Under the pieces are notes generated by a model that was given only the letters and a program-made list of their open reading frames with translations, did not search any database and was not told the DNA's origin. The position numbers and the translations under genes were made by a program. Below are positions 1 through 6,008 of a stretch of DNA of 6,891 nucleotides, one piece after another (positions within the stretch are counted from its first letter, which is position 1; each line of letters opens with the position of its first letter). Origin of the DNA: Verrucomicrobiota bacterium (GTDB lineage: Bacteria > Verrucomicrobiota > Verrucomicrobiia > Opitutales > Opitutaceae); NCBI GenBank assembly GCA_030916665.1, contig JAUPWC010000315.1, positions 1-6,891 on the forward strand, written 5' to 3'.

Positions 1-1029
1 ACCGAGGGGCTCGGCCTCACGGAAGCGGAGCTGGTGGGGTTTCGCCAAGGAGTAACCAAGGGCCTGGCGGCGATCGGGCAGCAGTTCGGCACGTTCACCG
101 CAGGCCGGTTTCTGCGCCTGCAGGATTCCGACGGGGGCAAACGCATCCTGATCCGCGTGCTGTCCGAAGACGGCGCGGTCAATTACTTCGGCTTCATCCC
201 GTCGCGTTCGCGCCAGGGCGAGCTGCTGTGGCAGGACTGCTTCATCTTCCTCTCCGGCGAGACCATGAGCGAAACCTCGCGTCGCACCGCGCTGCCACTG
301 GTAAGCCAGATGCGGAAGGGCGCGCTCGGCTTTCTCAAGCCGAAGGAGGCCGAATACGCCCAGTCGTTCCCGGCGGTGCACAAGGCGTCCCAGCAGATGC
401 AGGCCGGCCAGCTGATCCAGGCCTGGCACACGCTGGAACCGCTGCCCGAGTCCGTGAAGCTCGACCGCACCGTGCTGATGCTCCGCCTGCGCATCGCGCA
501 GGACATCGACGAGTCCAAATACCTGCGCGTGATGGAGCAGTGGGAAAAGACCTATCCTGACGACCAGAGCCTCGACCTGATCTCGATCGACAGCGATCTC
601 CTGCGCAAGAACTACGCTGGCTGCCTGCGCCGCATCGAAGCCGTGAACAAGCGGATCGGCGGCGACCCCTACCTCACGTTGCTGTCCGCCAACGTCTGCA
701 TCGAGAGCGGCGACTTCGAGACCGCCCGCAAGAACGCCCGTCAGGCCCTGGCCGATGAACCCACGCTCTACGGGGCCTACGACACGCTCATGTCCATCGG
801 CCTTCGCAGCAACAACCCGAAGGAGACCCTCGCCGTGCTCGACGAGTTCGGCGCGCGCTTCCCCTCGGTGGATGTGGACGCGCAGATCGTGCACGGCGAC
901 GAGGCTTTCGCCGATTTCCGCAAGACCGACGAATACAAGGCCTGGGCCGAAGCCCGCAAAGCCAAGGCCGCGGAAGCTGAGGCTGAGACAAGCAAGGCCG
1001 ACGAACCCGCAGCGGCCAAGGCCGACTGA
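1..1029 (+). CDS. TPR-like protein of unknown function (5' end outside window)
   Basis: The reading frame is open from the first base, so the true start lies upstream; a GTG at 34 is only the first in-window start-like codon. The visible 342 residues show three parts. Residues 1-120 form a domain I do not recognise, with a beta-rich stretch containing VNYFGFIPSRSR. Residues about 122-290 are helical with TPR-like spacing; the clearest repeat covers roughly residues 222-255 (SANVCIESGDFETARKNA, then ALADEP). The end is an Ala/Glu/Lys-rich, probably disordered tail. A segment FADFRKTDEYKAW just before the tail resembles the closing helix of many TPR proteins. No signal peptide can be judged because the N-terminus is missing. 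A protein-interaction or scaffold role is inferred from the TPR-like fold only. The next gene follows after 33 nt on the same strand, so co-transcription is plausible. Confidence 0.75.
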   Translation, partial: TEGLGLTEAELVGFRQGVTKGLAAIGQQFGTFTAGRFLRLQDSDGGKRILIRVLSEDGAVNYFGFIPSRSRQGELLWQDCFIFLSGETMSETSRRTALPLVSQMRKGALGFLKPKEAEYAQSFPAVHKASQQMQAGQLIQAWHTLEPLPESVKLDRTVLMLRLRIAQDIDESKYLRVMEQWEKTYPDDQSLDLISIDSDLLRKNYAGCLRRIEAVNKRIGGDPYLTLLSANVCIESGDFETARKNARQALADEPTLYGAYDTLMSIGLRSNNPKETLAVLDEFGARFPSVDVDAQIVHGDEAFADFRKTDEYKAWAEARKAKAAEAEAETSKADEPAAAKAD

Positions 1030-1062
1030 ACCGGGTAACCTGCCAACGAGATCCCCCGGGCC

Positions 1063-1590
1063 ATGACTCTGGCAAACGTCCGCCGGCTGGATTCCGTCTC
1101 GAAGGACCAGATGCAGGCCCTGGTTGATGTTCTGCTCAACTGCGTCGAAGGCGGGGCCTCCGTGAGCTTCATGCTGCCGCTCAGCCGCGAGCGCGCCCTC
1201 GCCTTCTGGCAGCGCGTGGCGGACGACGTCGTCCGTGGCGCGCGCATCCTGATTGTCGCCGAAGATGCCGCCGGCATCTGCGGCACCGTGCAGCTCGTGC
1301 TCGACCTGCCGGACAACCAGCCGCATCGCGCGGATCTCTGCAAGATGCTCGTGCATCGCCGGGCGCGCAAACAGGGCCTCGGCGCCGCGTTGCTCACCGC
1401 CGCCGAACAGGCGGCAGGCGAGGCCGGTCGCACCCTGCTGGTGCTGGATGCCGTCAGCGGCGCAGACGGCGCCCGACTTTATGAACGCGGCGGCTGGGTG
1501 CGTGTGGGCGAGATTCCCCACTACGCGCTCTACCCCGCCGGCGGCTATTGCCCGACCACGTATTACTACAAGGACCTCGGCACGCGCTGA
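1063..1590 (+). CDS. GNAT N-acetyltransferase, tabtoxin-resistance (Ttr)-like
   Basis: This 175-residue protein has the usual length and layout of a single-domain GNAT enzyme, which transfers acetyl from acetyl-CoA to an amine. The acetyl-CoA pyrophosphate-binding motif A is at residues 95-110 (MLVHRRARKQGLGAAL, with R102, G105 and G107 as the R-x-x-G-x-G core). The C-terminal motif B region is LYERGGWVRVGEIPHYAL (139-156). GGASVSFM (30-37), the VAED and TVQLVL strands (65-80), and the ending PTTYYYKDL match, from memory, the pattern of Pseudomonas tabtoxin-resistance acetyltransferase and its many uncharacterised relatives. That resemblance does not establish the substrate; a small amine or beta-lactam-type toxin is only a possibility. 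ATG 1063 is chosen because it gives a standard GNAT N-terminus. There is no clear Shine-Dalgarno site, only a weak 'cgag' 13 nt upstream. It probably shares a transcript with the preceding TPR-like gene. Confidence 0.87.
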   Translation: MTLANVRRLDSVSKDQMQALVDVLLNCVEGGASVSFMLPLSRERALAFWQRVADDVVRGARILIVAEDAAGICGTVQLVLDLPDNQPHRADLCKMLVHRRARKQGLGAALLTAAEQAAGEAGRTLLVLDAVSGADGARLYERGGWVRVGEIPHYALYPAGGYCPTTYYYKDLGTR

Positions 1591-1610
1591 AGACCACGCC
1601 TCAAGACAGG

Positions 1611-1763
1611 GAACACAAAGGAGCGAAGGAGCAAAGACGCTGGGTAAGAGCACATGCCTCGTTTGCATCCGAGGTAACAGAGAAGCCTGAGATGCGAGAC
1701 CAACTACCTGACCTTCCACGTCCCCATGGTTTCTGTTCTTCGCTCCTTGGCTGCTTTGTGTTC
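1611..1763. repeat. 153-bp inverted-repeat element with 8-bp CAAAG-type units
   Basis: The left arm (1611-1636) and right arm (1738-1763) are inverted copies matching at 23 of 26 positions. Each arm begins at its outer end with GAACACAAAG and is built of 8-bp units: ACACAAAG, GAGCGAAG, GAGCAAAG on the left (1613-1636), and ACACAAAG, CAGCCAAG, GAGCGAAG on the right read on the minus strand. The 101-bp centre codes for nothing convincing. G+C counted by hand is 81/153 (53%), against about 68% in the adjacent TPR gene. It starts 20 nt after the GNAT stop and ends 10 nt before the next start. Repeats of the 'gcaaag' kind are, from memory, common between genes in Verrucomicrobiota and some other phyla. 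No transposase is present, so it is a non-autonomous repeat or a structured intergenic element. Confidence 0.75.
1657..1674. other. Small hairpin inside the inverted-repeat element
   Basis: CCTCG (1657-1661) and CGAGG (1670-1674) form a perfect 5-bp stem around an 8-nt loop in the central part of the 1611-1763 element. It could be a sub-structure of a folded transcript. A stem this short arises easily by chance. Confidence 0.3.
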
Positions 1764-1773
1764 TCCTCACGCC

Positions 1774-2271
1774 ATGGATGCTCCGACCGAACTGCCGCCG
1801 TGGAAGGAAGAACTCGACGCCATCGTCGGCGCCCGCGCACACGGGCAGGCTGCGGCCATTCTGCCCCGGTTGCAGCAGCTCGACGCCCGCCACCCCAACG
1901 TCGCCGAGATCAACTACCAGCTCGCGTGGACCTGCGACGTGCTCGGTCGCGAGGTCGCGGCGCTGCCCTACTACGAAAGGGCCGTGGCCCTCGGCCTGCC
2001 GAAGAACGAACTCGCCGGCGCGCTGCTCGGTCTCGGCTCGACGTTGCGTCATCTCGGCCAGTTCGAGCGTTCCGCCGCCGTGCTGCGCTCCGCGCAGCTG
2101 CAGTTTCCCGAGAACCGCGAATTCGACGCCTTCCTCGCGCTCACGCTCCACGCCGAAGGCAAACCGGGCGAAGCCCTGCGCCTCGCTCTGGAAACGCTTT
2201 GCGACACCAGCGAGGACCCCGGCATCCGCGCCTACCAGCGCGCCCTGCGTCACGCGACGTCACGGCTGTGA
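1774..2271 (+). CDS. Small tetratricopeptide repeat protein (TPR_5-like)
   Basis: This 165-residue soluble protein consists almost entirely of helical TPR-like repeats: about residues 24-57 (ending YQLAWTCDVLGRE), 58-96 (ALPYYERAVALGLP, then LGLGSTLRHLGQ) and 97-142 (FERSAAVLRSAQLQFPEN, then FLALTLHAEGKPGEAL). The pattern 'LAWT.D.LGRE..A..YYERA..LGL' followed by 'GLGSTLR.LGQ' is typical of the widespread small bacterial TPR_5-type family, which is of about this length and has no defined biochemical role. A protein-binding function is inferred from the fold. ATG 1774 is preferred to the in-frame ATG 1726, because the extra 16 residues would be encoded by the right arm of the inverted repeat and look unlike the family. 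No Shine-Dalgarno site precedes either start. The gene converges on the minus-strand fusion enzyme. Confidence 0.82.
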   Translation: MDAPTELPPWKEELDAIVGARAHGQAAAILPRLQQLDARHPNVAEINYQLAWTCDVLGREVAALPYYERAVALGLPKNELAGALLGLGSTLRHLGQFERSAAVLRSAQLQFPENREFDAFLALTLHAEGKPGEALRLALETLCDTSEDPGIRAYQRALRHATSRL

Positions 2272-2284
2272 GGCTGGGTTACCG

Positions 2285-2339
2285 GTGGGCAGCCCGCTCG
2301 TGGGTGCTCATTTGCGGCGCGCACAAGCGCGCTGCCCAC
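2285..2339. terminator. Long imperfect hairpin after the TPR gene (terminator or REP-like palindrome)
   Basis: Two 23-nt arms (2285-2307 and 2317-2339) are inverted copies with 19 Watson-Crick pairs and one G-T pair around a 9-nt loop (2308-2316). The outer ends GTGGGCAGC and GCTGCCCAC pair perfectly. The hairpin begins 14 nt after the TPR stop codon. There is no following T-run, so it is not a standard intrinsic terminator for either strand. Its length and imperfect palindromy fit a REP-like intergenic repeat that also protects or ends transcripts. Confidence 0.5.
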
Positions 2340-2355
2340 AAATCTCAAAACAGCT

Positions 2356-2372
2356 CCGCACCTGCCGTGCGG
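2356..2372. other. Short hairpin in convergent intergenic region
   Basis: CCGCAC (2356-2361) pairs perfectly with GTGCGG (2367-2372) around the 5-nt loop CTGCC. It is the middle one of three hairpins in the 2272-2430 gap. A 6-bp GC stem in GC-rich DNA is weak evidence on its own. Confidence 0.3.
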
Positions 2373-2393
2373 TCGGCCTAGATCGAACTGGAG

Positions 2394-2413
2394 CCGGGGC
2401 GCCCTCGCCCCGG
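2394..2413. terminator. GC-rich hairpin downstream of the minus-strand fusion gene
   Basis: CCGGGGCG (2394-2401) and CGCCCCGG (2406-2413) form a perfect 8-bp stem around a CCCT loop, and a G-T pair can extend it. It ends 17 nt beyond the TAA stop of the minus-strand gene and lies between two convergent genes, so it could end transcripts from either side. No T-run follows on either strand, so termination is inferred from position and stem strength. Confidence 0.5.
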
Positions 2414-2430
2414 TGCTTGGGGCAAGTTCC

Positions 2431-4386
2431 TTACTTCGCCCACGGCGCCGGGCTCGGCGCGTGAAAGTCGCTGGTCAGATGGATGGTCCGGCCTTCGCGG
2501 AGCGAGCGGTGGACTGATTCCATGACCTCGACAACGTGGGCCGCGTGGGCGCCGGTTGTCGGGTGCGGTTCCTTGCTGCGGAGTCCCTGCCAGAGTCCGA
2601 CCACGCCCGAAGCCCAGTCCACGAACCAGCGTCCGGTCCCCGCCGGTTGGCGCAACAACGGGATTCGTCGGTAGCCGGAGCCATTGCGGCACACCCGCAC
2701 CGCGGCCGTGGCCGCATACCACTCGGTGCTGAGCGAGCCGTCGTCGCCGTGGAGGTCGAGCGTGGCCTGCCATTGCGTGGGGTTCATCACATAGAAGTTG
2801 GCGGTCAGCCGCACCTGCAGTCCGTTCGCGAACTGCAGGATCGCCGCCGTCCAGTCTTCGGTGGTGATCGAAAAAGGCCGTCCGTCCATGCCCCAACGTT
2901 CGGGCAGCAGCAGGGCACCGCCCGCCGTGACCTTGCTCACCGGCCCGAACCAGGCCGTAAGGAGGGAAATCGGATACACGGCCACATCGAAGACCGGGCC
3001 CACCGCATAGAAGGGCTTGGCGTTGGGATGCCAGGTCTCGATGCGGCCCCAGTCCACCGACACGTAGGCCACGCGCGGCGTGCCGATCCGGTATTCCCGG
3101 ATCAGCTTCCAGGCCGTCTGCTGAGCCTCGCCCAACCAGGTGACCGGAGCGCAGCTCAGCCGCAAACCGCGTGCGGCGGCGAGATCCACGAGCTTCTTTG
3201 CCTCGACGTAGGTCGGGGCCAGCGGTTTCTCGGAATGCACATGCTTGCCGGCCTCCAGGCAGCGCGTGACCACCTCGACGTGGGCCGGCTGGATCGTGAG
3301 GTTGACGACGGCCTCGACCTGCGGATCGGCCAGCACCTCATCAAGTGAACCATAGGCCCTGCCGCCAAATTTGCTTACCCAGTTGCTGGTTCGGTTCTGA
3401 TCCAGATCCTGCGCGCCGAGGATCTTGATCTGGTGTGAACGGACGAGGGCCTCGCCATATTGTCCGGCGATATTGCCGCAGCCGACCACCGCCACCCGCA
3501 GGGGAGGAACTGTCTCCCGGATCTGCATATCGGCCCACCACTGTCCCACCCGCTCGCGGCTCTCCAGGATCTCGTTGCTCGGGTTGTAGGTCTCGGGCTC
3601 GTGTTCGATGCCGATCGAGCCGCGGAAACCGAAGGTTTTCAAATAACCCACGATCGCGCGGACCGGCACGATGCCGTCGCCGAGGCGGCAGGTCTCGTGG
3701 CCCATGTCCACGAATTCCAGGCCCGTGCGCGAAACCCGGCGCGGCTTCACGTCCTTGAGATGGATGGCGAACATCCGCGGCGCCAGTTCGCGCACCGCGG
3801 CGAAGGCGTCCCATTGCGCGGTGCCGCACCAGCCGGTGTCCAGGCCGATGCCCACGACATCCTCGTCGCCCTCCCCCAGGCGGGCGAGCAGCTCCGCCGA
3901 CGATTTTTCCGGATGGTTCTCGATGGCGTAACCCACTCCGAATTCGCGCAGGATGGCGACGGCGGCCGGCCGGTTTTCGGTGAACAGCTGGCAGTTGCCG
4001 ACGAAATACGGGATGTCCAATCCAGCGCACAGCCGGCACGCCGCGCGCAGGTCTGCGTCCCCGCCCATCACCCACGCCGGGTAGCTGCGAACCACGAGCC
4101 CGTGTTTGGCGAGCAGTTGTTTGGCCGTCTCCAGATGATGCACCGTGGCCCAGCGCCAATGCAGGTGCGCGCACCAAAGGTCGATCGAGGCGAAACCAAG
4201 CGCCTTGATCTCGCCGAGCATCGCGTCGAAGCGCGCCTCGAAGGTCTCGAGCGGCGAGAACCAGTCGTTGCTGGCCTGGTCGCCCTGCGCCCAACCCTTG
4301 GCCATGCGGTAGCCGAGCGGGCGGGCGACGAAGTTGGCGGTGACGAAGGAGGGGGCGGGTAACATGGTGGGAGTGTGCGCGGTCAT
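2431..4386 (-). CDS. Sugar phosphate isomerase/epimerase–Gfo/Idh/MocA oxidoreductase fusion
   Basis: This 651-residue protein joins two enzymes that are usually separate. Residues about 13-285 are a xylose-isomerase-like TIM barrel (AP_endonuc_2 type) with the expected metal-ligand set: E156 (AIENHP), D183 (GLDTGW), H209 (AIHLKD) and E261 (GIEHE). Residues about 296-645 are a Gfo/Idh/MocA oxidoreductase with the Rossmann motif VVGCGNIAG (300-308) and an acidic residue after the second strand (D327, suggesting NAD). It also has the EKP motif with catalytic K387 and the D467-x3-Y471 pair (FDVAVYPIS). The junction near 286-295 is short, with no stop or frameshift. Both sites look intact, so a bifunctional cytoplasmic carbohydrate enzyme is likely. 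The substrate is unknown; inositol or 3-keto-glycoside chemistry is possible by family precedent. ATG 4386 is the first start; ATG 4365 (M8) is an alternative, and neither has a Shine-Dalgarno site. The stop is TAA. The MFS transporter gene is divergent from it. Confidence 0.88.
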   Translation of the reverse strand: MTAHTPTMLPAPSFVTANFVARPLGYRMAKGWAQGDQASNDWFSPLETFEARFDAMLGEIKALGFASIDLWCAHLHWRWATVHHLETAKQLLAKHGLVVRSYPAWVMGGDADLRAACRLCAGLDIPYFVGNCQLFTENRPAAVAILREFGVGYAIENHPEKSSAELLARLGEGDEDVVGIGLDTGWCGTAQWDAFAAVRELAPRMFAIHLKDVKPRRVSRTGLEFVDMGHETCRLGDGIVPVRAIVGYLKTFGFRGSIGIEHEPETYNPSNEILESRERVGQWWADMQIRETVPPLRVAVVGCGNIAGQYGEALVRSHQIKILGAQDLDQNRTSNWVSKFGGRAYGSLDEVLADPQVEAVVNLTIQPAHVEVVTRCLEAGKHVHSEKPLAPTYVEAKKLVDLAAARGLRLSCAPVTWLGEAQQTAWKLIREYRIGTPRVAYVSVDWGRIETWHPNAKPFYAVGPVFDVAVYPISLLTAWFGPVSKVTAGGALLLPERWGMDGRPFSITTEDWTAAILQFANGLQVRLTANFYVMNPTQWQATLDLHGDDGSLSTEWYAATAAVRVCRNGSGYRRIPLLRQPAGTGRWFVDWASGVVGLWQGLRSKEPHPTTGAHAAHVVEVMESVHRSLREGRTIHLTSDFHAPSPAPWAK

Positions 4387-4426
4387 GCTGGGCGAAGGCC
4401 CGGTCCGACGCCAGCGAGTTTCCGCC

Positions 4427-4439
4427 GACTGTTTCAGTC
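4427..4439. promoter_or_regulatory. Candidate operator palindrome overlapping a -35-like element
   Basis: In the 188-bp divergent region between the fusion enzyme and the transporter, GACTG-TTT-CAGTC is a perfect 5-bp inverted repeat with a 3-nt centre. On the minus strand TTGACT (4441-4436) overlaps it and resembles a -35 box about 50 nt before the fusion gene start, but no good -10 box lies 16-18 nt downstream. It could be a regulator site controlling one or both genes. This is speculative. Confidence 0.22.
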
Positions 4440-4477
4440 AACGATGAGCCCTTGGGGCCCTTTGCCTGCTCCCGGAC

Positions 4478-4509
4478 GGCGACCCAGCATGCGGATTCAC
4501 GGCGTCGCC
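4478..4509. promoter_or_regulatory. Second inverted repeat in the divergent intergenic region
   Basis: GGCGAC (4478-4483) and GTCGCC (4504-4509) are inverted copies separated by 20 nt, upstream of the transporter start at 4575. The remainder of 4387-4574 is C-rich with no recognisable promoter. Six-base inverted pairs are expected by chance in GC-rich DNA, so this is recorded only as a possible regulator or attenuator site. Confidence 0.15.
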
Positions 4510-4574
4510 CGGCGGCCCGCACCCCACCCTGCCCCTTTCCTCAAGCGGACCCGCCGTCTGTCCCCTCCCCTCGC

Positions 4575-5957
4575 ATGTCCCAGCCTTCCGCCAACGCCCC
4601 GGCCGCGCCCGGTCATCTGCGCTGGAGCATCTGCGGACTGCTGTTTTTCTCGGTCGCCGTTAACTACATTCACCGGCTTACGATCGGTATCCTGAAAGAC
4701 CCGCTCAGCCAGAGTCTCGGTTGGAGCGAAACCGACTACGGCAACATCGCCGCGGCGTTCTCGTTTGCTTATGCCTTTGGTTACCTGATCGGCGGGCGGC
4801 TGCTGGACCGCTGGGGTGTCCGGCGCGGTCTGCCGGTCTTCGTCTTCTGCTGGAGCCTGGCCGCCACGGCGCACGGGCTGTGCGGCCTGCTCGACCCGAC
4901 GGCGCAGGTCGGCATCAGCTACCCGTGGTTTTCGTTCACGCAGGGCGGACTGGTTTGGGGCACCTTCGCGGCCCCGCTCACGGTGCTGGGCTTCATCGCC
5001 GCACGCATCACGCTCGGGCTGACGCAGGGCGGCAACTTCCCCGGCGCGATCAAGACCGTCGCCGAGTGGTTCCCGGTGCGCGAACGCGCGCTCGCCACCG
5101 GCTGGTTCAACACGGGCTCCAATGTCGGTGCGGTCATCTGCCCGCTTGTTGTGCAAGGGATGTATGGCCGCTGGGGCTGGGAGACGACCTTCTGCGTCAC
5201 CGGGCTCACCGGCTTCGTGTGGGTGGCGCTCTGGCTCTGGCATTACCGCTCGCCGGATCAGCACCCCGGAATCTCGGCCGGCGAACTCGCCCACATCCGC
5301 GACGGCCAGCCGGCACAGGAGGAGCCCAGGGTCAGCGTTCCCTGGCTCTCGCTGCTTCGTCATCGCGCCGTCTGGGCCTACGTGCTCGCCAGCATCTTTG
5401 CCGGCCCGGCCTGGGGCTTCTACCAGTTTTTCCTGCCGGACTTCCTGAGGAAGTCGTTCCAACTCGATCTCGCCGCCACCGCGGTGTGGACCAGCGTCTT
5501 CTTCTTCCTTGCGGCCGTCGGCGGCGTGATGGGCGGCTGGTTTGCCGGCAAGCTCCTGGCGCGCGGCTGGTCGGTCGCGCGCGCCCGCAAGACCGCCCTG
5601 CTCGCCTGCGCGCTCTGCGTCGTGCCGGTCTGCCTGGCTCCCTTCGCCGGCAACGCGCTGCTCGCCGTGATCATCGTCGGCCTCGCCGGCTCCGCGCACC
5701 AGGGCTGGTCGGCCAACCTGTTCAGCGTCGTTTCCGACACCATGCCGAAGCACGCCGTCAGCTCCGTCGTCGGTCTCGGCGGCTTCACGGCTTACTTCAC
5801 CGGCGGATTCGTGAACGGGCTCACCGGGCTGATTCTCCAGAAAACCGGCAGCTACGTGCCCGTGTTTCTCTACTTCTCCGGCATGTATCTGCTCTCGCTG
5901 CTTCTGGTCCACCTGCTCGTGCCACGCCTCGACCGTTCCGGCGGTCCGGCATCGTGA
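4575..5957 (+). CDS. MFS transporter, ACS family (hexuronate transporter-like)
   Basis: This 460-residue inner-membrane protein has about twelve hydrophobic segments and the usual length of the anion:cation symporter family, which imports sugar acids and related organic anions with protons. Diagnostic pieces are RWSICGLLFFSVAVNYIHR (16-34), the MFS loop motif GGRLLDRWGVRRG (73-85), GLTQGGNFPGAIKTVAEWFP (148-167) and AHQGWSANLFSVVSDTMP (374-391), all typical of ExuT-like proteins. A central cytoplasmic loop (about 226-262) separates the two six-helix halves. Oddities are a histidine (H33) where NYxDR usually has aspartate, and a long stretch (about 101-140) between the third and fourth helices. 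ATG 4575 is chosen; an in-frame ATG at 4452 would add 41 Pro/Arg-rich residues not typical of the family. There is no Shine-Dalgarno site. The GH43 gene follows after 51 nt, so the two are probably one operon. Hexuronate as substrate is inferred; other sugar acids or oligosaccharides are possible. Confidence 0.88.
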   Translation: MSQPSANAPAAPGHLRWSICGLLFFSVAVNYIHRLTIGILKDPLSQSLGWSETDYGNIAAAFSFAYAFGYLIGGRLLDRWGVRRGLPVFVFCWSLAATAHGLCGLLDPTAQVGISYPWFSFTQGGLVWGTFAAPLTVLGFIAARITLGLTQGGNFPGAIKTVAEWFPVRERALATGWFNTGSNVGAVICPLVVQGMYGRWGWETTFCVTGLTGFVWVALWLWHYRSPDQHPGISAGELAHIRDGQPAQEEPRVSVPWLSLLRHRAVWAYVLASIFAGPAWGFYQFFLPDFLRKSFQLDLAATAVWTSVFFFLAAVGGVMGGWFAGKLLARGWSVARARKTALLACALCVVPVCLAPFAGNALLAVIIVGLAGSAHQGWSANLFSVVSDTMPKHAVSSVVGLGGFTAYFTGGFVNGLTGLILQKTGSYVPVFLYFSGMYLLSLLLVHLLVPRLDRSGGPAS

Positions 5958-6008
5958 TGCCCTCGGGCGCATCAATCATCCACCCCTTTGTCCCAGTATT
6001 TCCGCCCC

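Noticed and set aside
1726..1773. N-terminal extension of the small TPR protein from ATG 1726
   Set aside because: The 16 added residues are mostly encoded by the right arm of the inverted repeat and do not resemble the family N-terminus.
3526..3528. Internal ATG (M287) as a separate start for the oxidoreductase domain
   Set aside because: No stop separates it from the TIM barrel, no Shine-Dalgarno site precedes it, and the barrel frame continues smoothly into the linker. A separate internal product cannot be excluded but is not supported.
2536..4362. Long plus-strand open frames (270 and 300 codons) across the fusion enzyme
   Set aside because: They lie antisense to a gene with two recognisable catalytic domains and have His/Arg/Gly-rich composition without any motif, as expected from GC-biased codon positions.
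4452..4574. 41-residue N-terminal extension of the transporter
   Set aside because: It is Pro/Arg-rich and lies in the intergenic region; family members normally start a few residues before the first helix, as with ATG 4575.
4497..5975. 492-codon open frame on the minus strand opposite the transporter
   Set aside because: The translation is an Arg/Glu/Ala/Gly-rich low-complexity chain with no family motif. It is the mirror of a high-GC gene that has clear ACS motifs on the plus strand.
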